A stretch of DNA of 64,000 nucleotides. Origin: MFD04716-140 sp963703125 (GTDB lineage Bacteria > Bacteroidota > Bacteroidia > Flavobacteriales > Flavobacteriaceae). The position numbers were made by a program, and so were the translations under genes. Numbering within the stretch: the stretch's first letter is position 1; the number at the start of each line of letters is the position of its first letter. Below are positions 62,836 to 64,000 of the stretch, piece after piece. Below the pieces are notes generated by a model. That model did not search any database, was not told the origin of the DNA, and worked only from the letters and a program-made list of their open reading frames with translations. The DNA lies in the NCBI GenBank assembly GCA_963703125.1, contig OY969790.1:2356001-2420000 (forward strand), in the 5' to 3' direction.

Positions 62836-64000
62836 TCAATTTACCGATACACGAACGCCTTCACTGTGACTGGAGAATTCAGGTGCATACATGCTTTGTA
62901 TCGTTGTGATGCCGTTGCTAAATTCCCCTGAATTGTTGACGCGCAAATCATATTCAAAGACATATACGCCTTTGGGCAAATAATCAAAAAAGAAATTGGT
63001 GCTGGCATCCTTGGTGCTTTCGTAGTAACCTAGTCCATCTTGCCATTTATATTGGGAAAGTACATTGATAGGTTCAAAACCAGCTGCCCGCATATCTTTC
63101 ATATGAATAAATTCCATATCCCGGTCAGAGCGAAGTTCAATACGCACTCGAACCAAATCTCCAACTTTCAAATGGGTTTTGCCGCTCACTTCGGAAATTT
63201 CCTCTCCAGTAGCGGTATTCCTTTTAAGGAACAGTTTCTTTTTTAATTTTAATGGAGTTTCGGCAGATGTAATTTTGTCCAAGTCCTCAAAATATTGCCA
63301 GTACAGTGCACCCCAAGCAATACCATCTCCTTTTTTGCCGATTTGCACCTCGGCCATTTTAGAGTCTATTTCCGGGCCGTTCCATGAAGTTTTGAAATAC
63401 CCTGTACCAGCTTCAATTTTAACACCCTCTAGTTTTGAAGGCTCTATTTTTTGTCCACCGACCAGGACTTCTACCGCATCTGTTACCGAAAGCCAGTCAC
63501 GACCCTCTAGAAGCAAGGCATATACCGCTTCAGTTGTCGCCTTGGTAGTTTTCCATTGATTCGTTTGTTTGTTTTTCAACAACCAAATTTTAAGATTGTC
63601 AATGGTCTGGGCATTATTTTGCACCTCGCCAAATGCCTCTATCAACAATGCCTGTGTTTCTATGGGTGCCTGATACCAATGCCATGATGCCGTATTTTCT
63701 TTCCAATACATACCAAGTTCCTCGGAAGTAATGCTATTTTCCTTTAGGGATTTCAGAATTTTGTTTGAAGTTGCACTGTCTTTGCTTCGATGGAGGAACA
63801 ATGCCATCATGCCCTTCGAATACAATGACCTTTTGGTCCAGTATTTCTGCATCTGTCCTATGTAATAGGCCAGAATATCATCTACTTTTTTAGAAGTTTT
63901 ATGGTTTGGGAAGAAACTGCGCATGTACATATAATGAACTTGTGTTTCGCTTAAATGATCGTCATTGATATTGGACGCATATTTTTTCATATGCTCATAC
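62836..64000 (-). CDS. Alpha-2-macroglobulin family protein, C-terminal part (cut by right edge)
   Basis: The last 388 codons of a large alpha-2-macroglobulin-like protein, open through the right edge. The segment covers the end of the helical thioester-type domain (WYQAPIETQALLIEAFGEVQ, TTKATTEAVYALLLEGRDWL) and the C-terminal beta domain (KVGDLVRVRIELRSDRDMEF, LPKGVYVFEYDLRVNNSGEF). Such bacterial proteins are thought to trap proteases in the periplasm. The C-terminal IQSMYAPEFSSHSEG fits the family ending. Any thioester motif lies outside the window. Confidence 0.9.
   Translation of the reverse strand, partial: YEHMKKYASNINDDHLSETQVHYMYMRSFFPNHKTSKKVDDILAYYIGQMQKYWTKRSLYSKGMMALFLHRSKDSATSNKILKSLKENSITSEELGMYWKENTASWHWYQAPIETQALLIEAFGEVQNNAQTIDNLKIWLLKNKQTNQWKTTKATTEAVYALLLEGRDWLSVTDAVEVLVGGQKIEPSKLEGVKIEAGTGYFKTSWNGPEIDSKMAEVQIGKKGDGIAWGALYWQYFEDLDKITSAETPLKLKKKLFLKRNTATGEEISEVSGKTHLKVGDLVRVRIELRSDRDMEFIHMKDMRAAGFEPINVLSQYKWQDGLGYYESTKDASTNFFFDYLPKGVYVFEYDLRVNNSGEFSNGITTIQSMYAPEFSSHSEGVRVSVN

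Overview
This is 64 kb of a chromosome from a member of the Bacteroidota, most likely a (marine) Flavobacteriaceae species. The evidence is gene content (SusC/SusD pair, split methylmalonyl-CoA mutase, FolK-deoxynucleoside kinase and HPRT-adenylate kinase fusions, DUF6089, DUF2797, paired OmpH proteins), low GC, lack of Shine-Dalgarno sites, and repeated TAnnTTTG -7 boxes in front of genes. I see no prophage, insertion sequence, integrase, CRISPR array or recognisable defence system. Coding density is high; no gap exceeds about 220 bp.

Layout. 1-1811: methylmalonyl-CoA mutase operon (large subunit cut by the left edge). 2032-14823: a polysaccharide utilisation locus (PUL) read on the minus strand: membrane-spanning propeller/LuxR regulator, SusC, SusD, a triple LamG surface lipoprotein and two tandem GH144-type endo-beta-1,2-glucanases. 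14978-15288: tRNA-Leu and tRNA-Gly. 15351-25467: mutS, a SpoU methylase, FolK-dNK, sppA, a queuosine-precursor transporter and an AsmA-like protein. 25661-29271: copper-handling locus (Cys-rich peptide, HMA-DUF3347 protein, CopA-CopB fusion). 29444-34222: DUF2797, a bacterial GH3-type acyl-amido synthetase, a membrane-embedded AraC regulator, a small lipoprotein and an alpha/beta-hydrolase-like protein. 34263-37725: clpX, clpP, tig. 37826-41380: small membrane protein, hydrolase, pdxJ, CBS protein, nadK. 41493-47132: envelope biogenesis run DUF6089-uppS-bamA-ompH-ompH. 47190-49764: glycosyltransferase, methyltransferase, KAS III-like synthase. 49939-56063: gcvP, UbiA-like membrane protein, ECF sigma with a tiny zinc protein, rhodanese, PH-domain protein, deoxyribonucleotidase. 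56116-62793: M3 peptidase, purE, purK, HPRT-ADK fusion, obg, DUF4136 lipoprotein. The right edge cuts an alpha-2-macroglobulin-like gene.

How parts work together. The PUL reads as one inducible unit: surface glucanases cut beta-1,2-glucan, the LamG lipoprotein and SusD bind it, SusC imports oligosaccharides, and the regulator senses ligand in the periplasm and probably acts on a symmetric pair of tandem ATGTA half-sites found between it and susC. clpX-clpP-tig is the usual proteostasis cluster. uppS-bamA-ompH links lipid carrier synthesis with outer-membrane protein assembly.

Sequence quality. Five conserved genes (asmA-like, clpX, bamA, the ubiA-like gene, gcvP) each carry one single-base indel, mostly in homopolymers, and correcting one base restores the full family-like protein. 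Because clpX, bamA and gcvP are housekeeping genes, I read these as base-calling errors rather than decay, and I annotate the restored genes. Start codons given here differ from the longest open frame where an ATG, a -7 box or family length argues for it.
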